Source of the DNA: Verrucomicrobiota bacterium
GTDB taxonomy: Bacteria; Verrucomicrobiota; Verrucomicrobiia; Limisphaerales; UBA1319
NCBI GenBank assembly: GCA_022711435.1
Contig: JAKLFB010000008.1
Coordinates: forward strand, 1-64,000
Reading direction: 5' to 3'
DNA: 64,000 bases
Shown here in pieces: positions 36,614 to 46,316 of this stretch (position 1 is its first letter; each line of letters begins with the position of its first letter). Made by a program: the position numbers and the translations under genes. Under the pieces are notes generated by a model, which made no database searches, had not been told where the DNA came from, and was given only the letters and a program-made list of their open reading frames with translations.

Positions 36614-38500
36614 TCAATAAAGTGGAAGCCCTTCATTCCGAGTGTTTTCTTCGAGACGGCGCCGGACGATATCCAGATAAGTCACCGCGATGTGATTATA
36701 ATATGGCTGGAGTTCGAGCGACCGCTCGAACCAGGATTGGGCTTTCGCGTAATCTCCAATCTGGAGGGAATGCCAGCCCTGATGGGCTGCCATGAAATAG
36801 CCGTTCGGATCCAGGCTCAGCGCTCGGGCAAAGTATTCGCCGGCCTCTTCATGCCGGCCCAGCCAATCCAGGCACATCCCGTACCGCATCCACGCATAGC
36901 CATGATATGGACTCAATCCCCAGGCCAGGCGATACCACTCCATGGCCTGACGGATTCCGTCCGGATTGCCCACGTCCTTCTCCCAGTTGCGGATTCGCAT
37001 GATCTCGCCCAGGTCGTAAGCGGTTCCCGGGTTTTTCGGTTCGCGCCGGAAAGCTTCTGCGAGGGCCTCGTATTGCGAAACGGAGTATTGAGGTTCACGC
37101 CCCGCCTTGCGCAGCGACGCGGCCTCGCGGCCCGCGCGGACTCCCTGCCAGGCCAGGCCAAATGTAATCGCCAGCAAGGCAATGCTATATGCAAGACGCA
37201 GCTTCCGTCCCGGCGCCGCCCAATACCGGTCCGTCGAAAAACGCGAGTGGCCTGACAGAATCGCCATGAGCGTGATTGCCAGGATCGCGTTGGCGGGGAC
37301 ATGCATGTTGAAGTCCACGAAGGAATGGCCCAGAATGGCGATCAATCCTGTCGCGGCCCCCAGGACGGCTGCGGCCTTGGTGCTGCCCCGGCGATGGTGT
37401 TTCTGGACCTGGCGGCCCACAAATCGCCACGTCTTGGCTGCCCCGGAAAACAGGAGGCCCATCGTCCCTGCAACCAGCGCTGCGCCTGCCACCCCCCAAT
37501 CCGCCAGCGTGTTCAGATAATCGTTATGGACCCGGTCCGGCCGCATCTGGATTGTTTCAGGCCGGAACTCGCGAAACCGCGAATCGAAATGGCCGGGCCC
37601 GGCCCCCCAAAGAGGATGCCGCCACCAGATCTGAAGGGCCGGACGCCAGATGCGAAATCGGATCTCCTCGATCTGGCCGCCGACGATCATGTGCCGCCAC
37701 TGGTTTTGACGCGCAAACACCTGGCGCGCGAACAGGATGGCCCCAATGCCCAACACCGCCACCATGATCCACGCCGGCCAGCGCAGACCGGGCGAGCGGG
37801 TTAATACCAGCGCGAAAACCAGCAGCGCCAAACCCATCGCCAGCCACCCGCCCCGCGATACCGTCACCCCCAACCCCGCCGCCATCACCAAGGCCGCGTA
37901 ACCCACCAGAATCCGCGTCACAACCGACACGCGCCCCAGAAAGACCAGCCCCAGCGCCAAAGGCAGCGTCATCTCGAGAAAACCGGCCAGGTGATTGGGG
38001 CAGATGTAGGTTCCCGACCCCCGCCCAAGATACTGCTCGGGCTTCACCAGGTGCCAGACCCGGGGCGATTGGGTCACATACTGAAAGAGCGCATACAGGG
38101 CCAGCGCCAGCCCCAGAAACACCAGAGCCATCAGGATCGACCGGACCGATTCCTGCCGGTGCAGACGCTGCAGCACGGTCAGAAAGATCAGCCCGTAGAC
38201 CAGAACGCGGACCAGCTCCTGGCGGGCGACGTATTCGATGTCGGCCGTCGCGTAGCGGATGAGGGCATAGACGATGAAAAAGGCTGCGCCCCATGCGACC
38301 GGCGTCCACAGGAGCCGATCCCGCGGCGCCAGCCACAGACGCGCCAATCCCCCCCATGCCGCCAGAATCGCCAATCCCTCGACCGCCAGGAACGACCAGG
38401 TCTGGACCGCCCCCAAGGCCAGCGGCCCGAAAACGAGAATCGCCAGGATCAGGCCCAGAATCGCCCGATCCAGCCGCCGCGCCATGAGCATGCGGTCCAT
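36614..38500 (-). CDS. O-antigen ligase/polymerase (Wzy-like) with C-terminal TPR domain
   Basis: A 628-residue inner-membrane protein with about 11-12 hydrophobic segments. The Wzy_C region is indicated by GGQIEEIRFRIWRPALQIWW, HPLWGAGPGHFDSRF and HNDYLNTLADWG (conserved His and Arg-rich loop), a family that joins or polymerises oligosaccharide repeats on a lipid carrier. From about 460 the sequence becomes soluble TPR-like (FRREPKNPGTAYDLGEIMRI, YFARALSLDPNGYFMAAHQG), a fusion common in Verrucomicrobia and Bacteroidetes. ATG 38500 is used; a GTG at 38512 is possible. It could polymerise the polysaccharide exported by the 57009-61050 operon, but they are 20 kb apart. Confidence 0.87.
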   Translation of the reverse strand: MDRMLMARRLDRAILGLILAILVFGPLALGAVQTWSFLAVEGLAILAAWGGLARLWLAPRDRLLWTPVAWGAAFFIVYALIRYATADIEYVARQELVRVLVYGLIFLTVLQRLHRQESVRSILMALVFLGLALALYALFQYVTQSPRVWHLVKPEQYLGRGSGTYICPNHLAGFLEMTLPLALGLVFLGRVSVVTRILVGYAALVMAAGLGVTVSRGGWLAMGLALLVFALVLTRSPGLRWPAWIMVAVLGIGAILFARQVFARQNQWRHMIVGGQIEEIRFRIWRPALQIWWRHPLWGAGPGHFDSRFREFRPETIQMRPDRVHNDYLNTLADWGVAGAALVAGTMGLLFSGAAKTWRFVGRQVQKHHRRGSTKAAAVLGAATGLIAILGHSFVDFNMHVPANAILAITLMAILSGHSRFSTDRYWAAPGRKLRLAYSIALLAITFGLAWQGVRAGREAASLRKAGREPQYSVSQYEALAEAFRREPKNPGTAYDLGEIMRIRNWEKDVGNPDGIRQAMEWYRLAWGLSPYHGYAWMRYGMCLDWLGRHEEAGEYFARALSLDPNGYFMAAHQGWHSLQIGDYAKAQSWFERSLELQPYYNHIAVTYLDIVRRRLEENTRNEGLPLY

Positions 38501-38596
38501 GTCATCGTGCACTCTACCTGAACCCGTCCCGATGGGTCACTTGAAATCTTAAAAAGGATAGCCATTCCGTCCGCATCGGACTAGGATAAGGGATCG

Positions 38597-39481
38597 ATGC
38601 TGGATGATCGTCCTTACATGCGCGAAGCCGGGTATGCCGCCTCCCCCTGGTGGTCGGCCACCATGCTGGTTCTGGCGGCGAACCTGGGGATGTACGCGTT
38701 CCAGCAGGTCAACGCGGTCTATCTCGGCACGGGATTCGAGAGCTGGCTGGCGCTGAGCCCCGACCGGCTGGCGCGGGGCCAGGTCTGGCGTCTGATCACG
38801 TTCCAGTTCCTGCATGCGGACCATCTCCATTTTCTGCTGAACAGCCTGATGCTTTACCTGATCGGCCGGCCGGTCGAGGAAGCCCTGGGCAGCCGGCGCC
38901 TGGTGGAATCGTATTTCATGGCGGGGGTTGCGGGCGGCCTTCTCCACGCCATGCTGGCATGGCTGGCGCCCTCCTATTTCAACCATCCTGTCGTGGGTTC
39001 CTCGGCGGGGATCCTGGGCTTGCTGGCCGTGCTCTGCCTGCTGGATCCGGACCGGGTCTTTCTGCTCATGTTTGTCCTGCCGGTGCGGGCCAGGTATCTG
39101 CTCGGGGGCGCGGTGGGCATCGCCCTGTTTTTTGTGCTGGTGCCCGCGGACACAGGCCAGGCCCAGGCCGCCCACCTGGGCGGGATCCTGGCGGGCATCG
39201 GATACGTCCACGGCTTCGTGCGCCCCGAGCGCACCCTATTTGACTGGCGCCGCTACGGCCGGACCATCCGTCGGCGCGAGCTGGTGGGCGCCACTTCGGG
39301 ACGGCGTCCTCGCGGGTTGCGGCCGCGCCCCGCCGCCGAGGAGCATGAGTCGGCCGAGACTTTCATCAGCCGGGAGGTCGATCCGATTCTCGACAAGATC
39401 TCCGCCCAGGGAATCCATAGCCTGACCCCCCGGGAGCGGCGGATTCTCGACGCGGCCCGCCGCAAGATGAGCGAGCGATAA
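38597..39481 (+). CDS. Rhomboid-family intramembrane serine protease
   Basis: A 294-residue integral membrane protease with about six hydrophobic helices. The catalytic serine lies in GSSAG at 134-138 (Ser136) and the catalytic histidine is His193 in AAHLGG; HADHLHFLLNSLMLY contains the conserved His/Asn of the second helix. It cleaves transmembrane substrates, with partners unknown. A C-terminal soluble segment (ISREVDPILDKISAQGIHSL, then RERRILDAA) is the DUF6576-like tail often fused to rhomboids in this phylum. ATG 38597 has AGGGA five bases upstream. It is divergent from the Wzy-like gene, with 84-96 bp between starts. Confidence 0.92.
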   Translation: MLDDRPYMREAGYAASPWWSATMLVLAANLGMYAFQQVNAVYLGTGFESWLALSPDRLARGQVWRLITFQFLHADHLHFLLNSLMLYLIGRPVEEALGSRRLVESYFMAGVAGGLLHAMLAWLAPSYFNHPVVGSSAGILGLLAVLCLLDPDRVFLLMFVLPVRARYLLGGAVGIALFFVLVPADTGQAQAAHLGGILAGIGYVHGFVRPERTLFDWRRYGRTIRRRELVGATSGRRPRGLRPRPAAEEHESAETFISREVDPILDKISAQGIHSLTPRERRILDAARRKMSER

Positions 39482-39534
39482 TTTTGCGGGAATGAGTTGC
39501 CCCCGGATCTGCCGGCGCTACACTCCCGGGCCGC

Positions 39535-41589
39535 ATGGTCGATCTGAGCCTTCTGAACTCAGCGCAGCGCCAGGCTGTCGAGTGGATCGATGGGCCGGTG
39601 CTGATCCTTGCGGGGGCCGGCACCGGCAAGACGCGCGTCATCACTTACCGGGTGGCCCACCTCCTGGATCGCGGCATCCCTGCGGGGCATATCCTCGGGG
39701 TGACCTTCACCAACAAGGCCGCCCGCGAGATGAGGCAGCGGGTCCAGCAGCTGGCGCCTCGCTCCCCCCGCCGCCGCGCGCCCGAGGCCGGGCCCGACCT
39801 CGTCATCTCCACCTTTCATTCGCTCGGGGCTCGCATCCTGCGCCAGCACATCGAGCGTCTGGGATACAAGCGCAACTTCGCCATCTTCGACGAGGCGGAC
39901 CAGCTGGGGATCGTGCGCCAGCTCCTGAGCCAGGTGTCGCTCGGAACCGACAAGGCTGACCCGGCCGAGGTGCGCGCCATGATCAGCCGGTGGAAGTCGG
40001 CCGGCGAGGGCGCCCGGCCCTCGCCCGACGAATCGCTCCTGGCCGAGCTCGCCCACCGGCTTCAGGGGCGCTACGAAGCCGCCCTGCGCGCCTGCAACGC
40101 CGTCGATTACGACGACCTGATCGGCCTGCCTCTCCGGCTCCTGCGGGATGAGCCCGATGTCCTCGCCGCCTGCCGCGACCGCTTCCGCTACGTCATGGTC
40201 GATGAGTACCAGGACACCAGCGCCAGCCAGTTCGAGCTCGTGCACCTCATCGCGCGCGAGCACCGCAACCTGTGCGTTGTCGGCGACGACGACCAGAGCA
40301 TCTACGCCTGGCGCGGCGCCGACCTCCGTAACCTGCTCGATCTGGAGCGGCATTACCCCGAAGTCCGCATCGTCCGCCTCGAGCAGAACTACCGGTCCAC
40401 CCGCCCGATCCTCGAAGCCGCCAACGCCCTCATCCGCCACAACCTCCGCCGCCGCCCCAAAAAGCTCTGGTCCGAGATCGGCGCCGGCGTCCCCATCGTG
40501 GCGCGGGCGTTCGAAAGCGACGAGGCCGAGGCCGCCGCGGCCGCCGAGAACATCGAGTGCGACCGTCTCGTCCGCGGGATCCCCTGGTCGGATCAGGCCG
40601 TGCTCTTCCGCACCAACGGCCAGGCGCGCCCCCTCGAAGCCGCCTTTCGCAAGGCGGGCATCCGCTACCGCCTGGTCGGCGGACAGAGCTTCTTCGACCG
40701 GCGCGAGATCCGCGACGCCCTCGCCTATCTCCGGATGCTCCTGCATCCGCAGGATGACAACAGCCTGCTGCGGATTGCCAATGTGCCCGCGCGAGGCTTG
40801 AGCGAAGCCACGCTCCAGCGGCTGCTGACCTCGAGCCAGGAACGGCGCTGCTCGGTCTTCGAGGTGCTCCAGCATCCCGAGCTGATCGCCGGCCTGCCCT
40901 CGGCCGCCCGTGGCGCCCTCGCCCAGTTCGGCCAGTGGATTGCCGCAACCCGCGCGCCGCTCTTCGACTGCCCCTCCCTGGCGCTCCAGCCCTGGGCGGA
41001 GTCCTTTCTCGACCAGATTCAGTTCTTCGCCGAGGTCCGCCGCCAGGAGAAAAACCCCGAGACCGCCGATCACCGGATCCGGAACCTGCGCGACCTGCTG
41101 GCGATGCTGGACGATCCGGGGCGCTCGCCGGGCGCGCCCGCCGCCCGGCTCGCCGGGTTTCTCGAGGACCTGGCCCTGGACCGCGACCGGTTCGAGGATC
41201 GGGAGGACGCCGGAAATCTCGCGACCCTCATCACCCTGCACAGCGTCAAGGGGCTCGAGTTCCCCCACGTCCAGATCGTCGGGATCGAAGATGGCCTCCT
41301 GCCGCACGCCCATGCCTGCGAGGCCGGCGCCCTCGACGAGGAGCGCCGCCTCCTCTACGTCGGCATTACCCGCGCGATGCGAACCCTGCAGCTCAGCTAT
41401 TGCAAGACGCGCAAGAGGTACGGCCAGCCTGTTCCCCGACATCCGTCTCCTTTCCTCCAGGAGCTGCCTCCCGAGGCCCTCACCTGGGAAGATCCTCGAG
41501 CCGCCCGGCCGGTGCCCGCCGCCCAGCGCAGGGGCCTCTTTGCCATGATGCGCGCCAAGGTCAACCAGCCCGCCGACCCGCCGCTTTGA
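39535..41589 (+). CDS. UvrD/Rep-family superfamily 1 DNA helicase
   Basis: A 684-residue ATP-dependent 3'-5' helicase of the UvrD/Rep/PcrA type, active in DNA repair and replication restart. Walker A is GAGTGKT at 27-33; motif Ia is TFTNKAAREM; Walker B is DEYQDT at about 223-228; motif III is GDDDQSIYAWRGA; motif V/VI is TLHSVKGLEFPHV and RRLLYVGITRAMRTL. Length fits the shorter Rep/PcrA members. ATG 39535 lies 54 bp after the rhomboid stop, so the two may be cotranscribed. UvrD and PcrA are not separable by motif alone, so no symbol is given. Confidence 0.94.
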   Translation: MVDLSLLNSAQRQAVEWIDGPVLILAGAGTGKTRVITYRVAHLLDRGIPAGHILGVTFTNKAAREMRQRVQQLAPRSPRRRAPEAGPDLVISTFHSLGARILRQHIERLGYKRNFAIFDEADQLGIVRQLLSQVSLGTDKADPAEVRAMISRWKSAGEGARPSPDESLLAELAHRLQGRYEAALRACNAVDYDDLIGLPLRLLRDEPDVLAACRDRFRYVMVDEYQDTSASQFELVHLIAREHRNLCVVGDDDQSIYAWRGADLRNLLDLERHYPEVRIVRLEQNYRSTRPILEAANALIRHNLRRRPKKLWSEIGAGVPIVARAFESDEAEAAAAAENIECDRLVRGIPWSDQAVLFRTNGQARPLEAAFRKAGIRYRLVGGQSFFDRREIRDALAYLRMLLHPQDDNSLLRIANVPARGLSEATLQRLLTSSQERRCSVFEVLQHPELIAGLPSAARGALAQFGQWIAATRAPLFDCPSLALQPWAESFLDQIQFFAEVRRQEKNPETADHRIRNLRDLLAMLDDPGRSPGAPAARLAGFLEDLALDRDRFEDREDAGNLATLITLHSVKGLEFPHVQIVGIEDGLLPHAHACEAGALDEERRLLYVGITRAMRTLQLSYCKTRKRYGQPVPRHPSPFLQELPPEALTWEDPRAARPVPAAQRRGLFAMMRAKVNQPADPPL

Positions 41590-41619
41590 CAAATCGCCAA
41601 GAAGCCAGCATGCTGTAGC

Positions 41620-41637
41620 GCAGCGCTTGCGCGCTGC
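41620..41637. repeat. Short GC-rich hairpin
   Basis: GCAGCGC (41620-41626) and GCGCTGC (41631-41637) with loop TTGC lie in the 53-bp gap between the helicase stop and gltD. It resembles the second hairpin of the 8610-8680 repeat in form. No T-tract follows. Confidence 0.35.
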
Positions 41638-41642
41638 CGGCC

Positions 41643-43145
41643 ATGAGACCCGACGCCGAAACAGTCCAGCCAGCGGATCCGCCGCCCGATCCGCCTGCCC
41701 CCCCGCGCATCGGCGCCTCGGGGGCTGGGCCTTCCAGCACCAGCGAGGTCAAGTATGCGTGGAGCGAAGTGCCCCGCCAGGATCCGCCCAAGCGCGAGGC
41801 GGAGGAGCGATCCGCGGATTATCTCGAGATCTACCGCCTCTATGATCCGGAAACGGTCATGGCCCAGGCCGCGCGATGCGTGCAGTGCGCCATGGCGTTC
41901 TGCTCGCTGGGCTGCCCCCTGGGCAACCGCATCCCCGAATGGCTGGGCCTGGCCGCCGAGGGGCGTTTTATCGAGGCCGCCGCCGTTTCCCGCTCGACCA
42001 GCAACATGCCCGAGATCTGCTCGAGGGTCTGCCCCCAGGAGCGGCTCTGCGAGGGCATGTGCACCTTGATCGTGCGCGCCGATCCTGTTCCCATCGGCGC
42101 CATCGAGAAGTTCATCAACGAGTATGCATTCGCCCGCGATGCCGTGGACGCGGTCCGGGTCATGCCCAACGGGCGCAGCGTCGCGGTGGCCGGGTCCGGC
42201 CCTGCCAGCCTGGCTTGTGCCGACGAGCTGGCCGCCCTCGGCTACGCGGTCACCGTCTTCGAGGCCCTCCCCATCCTCGGCGGCCTCCTGGCCGGGGGCA
42301 TTCCGTCCTTCAAGCTCGATAAGAGCGTGGTCGATCGCCGCATCGCCTTGCTCGAAAAGAAAGGCGTCCGGTTCCGGACCGGCGTGAGGGTGGGAAGCGA
42401 TATCTCGCTGGGCGATCTGCTCGCGCGCCACGATGCCGTGTTCCTCGGCATGGGCGCTCCCCGGGCTCGCGAGCTCGACATCCCTGGCTGCGGCCTCCCC
42501 GGCGTCTACCAGGCCATGCCGTTCCTCGTTCGAAAAAACCTCGGGACCGCCTCCGGGCTGCCCGACATCGACGTTCGCGGCAAGTCCGTCGCTGTCCTCG
42601 GAGGCGGCGACACCGCGATGGATTGCCTGCGCACCGCCATCCGCGCCGGGGCGCGCCAGGCGGTCTGCCTCTATCGCCGCGACCTCGCCAACATGCCCGG
42701 CAGCCGCAAGGAATACCGCAATGCGCTCGAGGAAGGCGCCCAGTTCGTCTTCCTGACCAGCCCCATCAGCATCGAAGGCGATCCCGCCCGCGGGCTGACC
42801 CATGTCCGGTGCTCGCGCATGGCCCTCGGCGATCCCGACGCAAAAGGCCGCCGCAAACCATACGCCGTTCCCCATTCCGAATTCACCGTTCCCGCCGACA
42901 TCGTCCTGGTTGCCTATGGTTTCGATCCGATCTCCTTTCCGCCCGAGAGCGAATGGAGCGCGATCGCCGTCGACGAGAGCGGCGGGATCGTGGTCGACAA
43001 GAATCAAATGACCACCCTCGATCGCGTCTTCTCCGGGGGCGACCAGGTCCGCGGCGCCAACCTGGTCGTCTACGCCGTCCGCGACGGACGCAAGGCCGCC
43101 GCCGGGATCCACCGCTGCCTCTCCGAACGCGCGCCGCAAGCGTGA
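41643..43145 (+). CDS. gltD: Glutamate synthase small subunit-like (GltD) flavoprotein
   Basis: A 500-residue FAD/NAD(P)H-dependent oxidoreductase similar to the beta subunit of NADPH-glutamate synthase. An N-terminal Pro-rich extension of about 50 residues precedes the Cys-rich [4Fe-4S] region (RCVQCAMAFCSLGCPLGNRI; later CSRVCPQERLCEGMC). The FAD site VAVAGSGPASLACADELAALG is followed by GGIPSFKLDK and the NADPH-binding VAVLGGGDTAMDC. The gltB large subunit is not next to it. Related stand-alone proteins (NfnB, PreT, hydrogenase partners) share this form, so the glutamate-synthase name is likely but not exclusive. ATG 41643 is used. Confidence 0.88.
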   Translation: MRPDAETVQPADPPPDPPAPPRIGASGAGPSSTSEVKYAWSEVPRQDPPKREAEERSADYLEIYRLYDPETVMAQAARCVQCAMAFCSLGCPLGNRIPEWLGLAAEGRFIEAAAVSRSTSNMPEICSRVCPQERLCEGMCTLIVRADPVPIGAIEKFINEYAFARDAVDAVRVMPNGRSVAVAGSGPASLACADELAALGYAVTVFEALPILGGLLAGGIPSFKLDKSVVDRRIALLEKKGVRFRTGVRVGSDISLGDLLARHDAVFLGMGAPRARELDIPGCGLPGVYQAMPFLVRKNLGTASGLPDIDVRGKSVAVLGGGDTAMDCLRTAIRAGARQAVCLYRRDLANMPGSRKEYRNALEEGAQFVFLTSPISIEGDPARGLTHVRCSRMALGDPDAKGRRKPYAVPHSEFTVPADIVLVAYGFDPISFPPESEWSAIAVDESGGIVVDKNQMTTLDRVFSGGDQVRGANLVVYAVRDGRKAAAGIHRCLSERAPQA

Positions 43146-43319
43146 CCCGAAACGCGCCGGCGTCCCGCGCTCGCCCGCCCCCGTCCCTCCATCCGTCCGA
43201 GATCCGCCAGCTCTGCCAGAAGCCGCATATTGGGACGCCTCTGTCCGGAACCGGATTGGCCAGCCTGCTATCGGGACATGGCCGCTCCGTTACATGACAA
43301 TCGGACTTGAATTTATTTA

Positions 43320-43345
43320 TTGACAATTACATTTAATGCTATAAA
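43320..43345 (+). promoter_or_regulatory. Candidate promoter in an AT-rich island
   Basis: A consensus TTGACA at 43320-43325 lies in a local AT-rich patch, with TATAAA at 43340-43345. The 14-bp spacer is shorter than ideal, and the start of the kinase-like gene lies within 20 bp, so this may be a weak or leaderless promoter. Confidence 0.3.
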
Positions 43346-43346
43346 A

Positions 43347-44099
43347 GTGTTTTTGGTGTATGCATCGAGTATATCGCGGCTGGCGCGCCAGCCCTCGGAG
43401 CTGGCGTCCGATCCTCCGGGGCTTCACTCATGGCTGCGGCACTTGGCGCACGACGTCGAGAATCCGCTGGCGGTGATTCGGATGGCGGCGGAGGCGGCGG
43501 TGCGGGAGAGCCTTTCGCCGGCCGAGCGTCGAGTCCTTGGGCGGCGCATCCAGCGGCAGGTGGATCGGATCCACCTGCTCATCCAGGAGTGGCTGGTGGT
43601 GGCGGGGGAGGATGGCCGCGTCGGGCCCCGGCCGATGGTCGACATCGAGCTCTTCCAGAGGCGGATCTGGGAAAGCCTCGAGCCGGACCTGGGCGAGGGC
43701 CGGATCGAGCTCCGGCAAGAGGCCGTGGCGCCGCGCCTTCGGGTGCGGATCGAGGTTCGGCCCCTGACGTGCGCGCTGCGCCAGCTTTATCTGAACGCTC
43801 TGGAGGCGATGTCTGGGGCCGGCGTTTGGGTCTGGTCGATCCAGACCGAAGGCCAGCGCGTCCGGCTGGATCTGGAGATGACCGTCTCGGATGGCGAGGC
43901 GGAGGGTCTCCATCGATTTCTGGACGGCCTGCTTCCGGACGCCCCGTCCGGCAGCGGCGCCGCCGGATTCATTCTGGGCAGCCGGATCCTGGCGTCGCAC
44001 CAGGGCCAGCTCGAGGCGGTCAGCCGGCCCGCCGGCGGGCGGCTGAGCGTCTGGCTGCCGTTGGCCAGCTCCGCCGAACTCTCATCGACCTGTCTATGA
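43347..44099 (+). CDS. Orphan histidine-kinase-like protein lacking a sensor
   Basis: A protein of about 250 residues with a phospho-acceptor-type helix near its start (LRHLAHDVENPLAVIRMAAE, candidate His35) and an ATPase-like C-terminal half. The N-box-like LYLNALEAM is at about 145; a G-box-like AAGFILGSRILASHQGQLEA and the end GGRLSVWLPL are visible, whereas the usual acidic DxGxG loop is not obvious, so activity is uncertain. There is no signal peptide or membrane segment. The start is unclear: GTG 43347 is used, GTG 43356 is possible. Its TGA overlaps the next ATG (ATGA, 44096-44099), coupling it to a secreted hydrolase. No response regulator is adjacent. Confidence 0.65.
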   Translation: MFLVYASSISRLARQPSELASDPPGLHSWLRHLAHDVENPLAVIRMAAEAAVRESLSPAERRVLGRRIQRQVDRIHLLIQEWLVVAGEDGRVGPRPMVDIELFQRRIWESLEPDLGEGRIELRQEAVAPRLRVRIEVRPLTCALRQLYLNALEAMSGAGVWVWSIQTEGQRVRLDLEMTVSDGEAEGLHRFLDGLLPDAPSGSGAAGFILGSRILASHQGQLEAVSRPAGGRLSVWLPLASSAELSSTCL

Positions 44100-46168
44100 A
44101 AAGCCTGCCGCAGCTCCTGAGCCCTTGCCAAGTGTCCCCTGCATCCAGCGCTGTTCGCAGCAGACGGAATGGCCTGGTTGCGCTGGCGTGCCTGCTGGCG
44201 ATCCTGCCGGCCCAGCGTTTGCCGGCCCAGCCTTACGGCCCGCCCGACCAGGGACAGCCCGGTGACGCCATGATCCAGGAATATCTCCGGCAGACCGCCG
44301 AAAGGCTCGAGGACGACTTCTTGGGCGCGGTCCGTTCCGCCGGCGACTGGATCGATCTGCGCCCGCGCTTTCGCCGGGAGTACATGGACATGCTGGGATT
44401 GTGGCCGGTACCCGAGAAAACCCCGCTGCGGGCCGCGATCGCGCGCACCCTCGACCGCGGTGACTACCAGGTCGACATGCTGCACTATCAGAGCCGGCCC
44501 GGGCTGTATGTGACGGCCAATCTCTACCGGCCCGCGGCGGCTCCTCCGGAGGGGAAATGGCCGGGGATTCTTTATGTATGCGGCCACTCGGCGCGCGGCC
44601 GCAACGGCAACAAGACCGCGTACCAGTCTCACGGGATCTGGCTGGCCCGGCACGGGTATGTCTGCCTGACGGTAGACACGCTCCAGCTGGGCGAGCTGGC
44701 CGGGCTGCACCACGGCACCTACCGCGAAGGCCGCTGGGAATGGCTGTCGCGGGGATACACGCCCGCCGGTGTCGAGTGCTGGAACGGGATCCGGGGTCTG
44801 GACTACCTGGCGAGCCGGCCCGATGTCGATCCGAACCGGCTGGGCGTCACGGGCATCAGCGGCGGCGGCGCCGCCACGTTCTGGATCGCCGCGGCGGACG
44901 ATCGGGTGCGGGTGGCGGTGCCCGTCAGCGGCATGGCCGACCTGGCATCCTACGTCGGGAACCGGGTGATCAACGGCCATTGCGACTGCATGTTTCTCTA
45001 TAATGCCCATCGATGGCCGTGGACGCGCATCGCGGCCCTCATCGCCCCGCGGGCCCTTTTGTTCGTCAACAGCGACCAGGACCGCATCTTCCCCATGGAC
45101 GCCAACGAGCGCGTCATCAACCGGCTCGAGCGGCTCTACAGCCTCTTCGGCGCCGGCGACTGCGTCGACAGCGTCGTCAGCATCGGCGACCATGCCTATC
45201 GCGCCGACATCCGGCAGGCCGCCTTCCGGTTTCTGAACACCCACCTCAAGAACGACCCCCGCCCGGTCACCGACACCGAGGTCGACCTGGTCGCTCGCTC
45301 CGGCGAGATATCCCACCCGATCCCGCCCGAGGAGCTGCGCGTGTTCGTCCGCGACACCGATCTGCCCGCCGACGCCTTGAACGGGCAGATCGACCGCACA
45401 TTCGTGCCGATGGCGAAGGTCGCGCTGCCCGCGAAAGAGGAGTTCGCTCCATGGCGGGATCGGCTGCTGGGGAGGATCCGCGAGCGCGTGTTTGGCGATT
45501 TCCCCGCCCGGGTGTCGGAGGCCCAGCCGGTGAGCGGCTCGACCGGCGGCGTCTTCTGGGCAAGCACCGAGCCCGGCATCCGGATTCGATTGCGCGCGGC
45601 GCGGGCCCCGTCAGAACCGCCGGAACGGGTCTGGCTGTGGGTTGCCGGGTCGGATGTCGAGTCGCCGCTGCCGGCCGGATTCGAGAGCCTTACGCGGCCG
45701 GGGGACGCCGTATATCTTTGCGAGCCGCGCGGCGTCGGCGGCACGAGCTGGACGCGGAAAAACCCGCCCAACTATGTCGAGCGGGCCCATTATCTCCTGG
45801 GCCGGACCGTGGACAGCGGGCGCGTCTGGGACATTGCCTCGGCGGTGCGCTTGGTTCGCGCGCGATCCCCATCGCAGTGCCCGGTTCATCTGGCGGGGGA
45901 GGGGGCGGCTGCGCTGCTTTGCGTCTACGCGGCTCTTCTGGAGCCCGACGTGGACGCGCTGGTGCTGATCGATCCGGCGGCGACACACGAAGACCCCGCA
46001 GCCCCGGCGCTGCTGAACATCCTGCGCGTTTGCGATGCGCCGGAGGCGGCCGGCCTGCTGGCGCCGCGCCCGGTGACGATCGCGGGATCTGCCGTCGGCC
46101 TGTGGCAAAAGACGTCGGCGATCTACGAGGCTGCGGGCGCGGCCGGGAAGTTCGTGGTCAAGCCATAG
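44096..46168 (+). CDS. Secreted alpha/beta hydrolase (acetylxylan esterase-like), two-part
   Basis: A 690-residue exported protein. The N-terminal region has a signal segment (RRNGLVALACLLAILPAQ). Residues about 60-390 form an alpha/beta hydrolase of the acetylxylan esterase/dienelactone hydrolase group. It contains YVCGHSARGRNGNK (oxyanion region), the nucleophile Ser255 in GISGGG, LFVNSDQDRIFPMD with a likely acidic residue and DHAYRADIR with a likely His. From about 440 a second alpha/beta part follows (VWLWVAGSDVE, GEGAAALLCVYAALLEPDVD). That second part has no GxSxG serine and is possibly inactive. A carbohydrate ester is the likely substrate. It is translationally coupled to the kinase-like gene before it. 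Confidence 0.82.
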   Translation: MKSLPQLLSPCQVSPASSAVRSRRNGLVALACLLAILPAQRLPAQPYGPPDQGQPGDAMIQEYLRQTAERLEDDFLGAVRSAGDWIDLRPRFRREYMDMLGLWPVPEKTPLRAAIARTLDRGDYQVDMLHYQSRPGLYVTANLYRPAAAPPEGKWPGILYVCGHSARGRNGNKTAYQSHGIWLARHGYVCLTVDTLQLGELAGLHHGTYREGRWEWLSRGYTPAGVECWNGIRGLDYLASRPDVDPNRLGVTGISGGGAATFWIAAADDRVRVAVPVSGMADLASYVGNRVINGHCDCMFLYNAHRWPWTRIAALIAPRALLFVNSDQDRIFPMDANERVINRLERLYSLFGAGDCVDSVVSIGDHAYRADIRQAAFRFLNTHLKNDPRPVTDTEVDLVARSGEISHPIPPEELRVFVRDTDLPADALNGQIDRTFVPMAKVALPAKEEFAPWRDRLLGRIRERVFGDFPARVSEAQPVSGSTGGVFWASTEPGIRIRLRAARAPSEPPERVWLWVAGSDVESPLPAGFESLTRPGDAVYLCEPRGVGGTSWTRKNPPNYVERAHYLLGRTVDSGRVWDIASAVRLVRARSPSQCPVHLAGEGAAALLCVYAALLEPDVDALVLIDPAATHEDPAAPALLNILRVCDAPEAAGLLAPRPVTIAGSAVGLWQKTSAIYEAAGAAGKFVVKP

Positions 46169-46316
46169 GCCGCCACGAACGCCAACGCTCTCGTTCGGAT
46201 CACGAGTCCAATCCGCGCGACCGGCGGGTGGCGTCCCCGACGCGCGAGCCGGCCGGGGGGGGGCCCGTTCGGATTTGATCTTGGAAGCGCGGGAGGTTTC
46301 GGAGAGGCTTCCCGCC

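Noticed and set aside
46251..46266. A run of nine G as a possible frameshift or phase-variation tract
   Set aside because: It lies in the 148-bp intergenic gap before the GHL10-like gene, outside any supported frame. It could affect spacing but nothing shows this.
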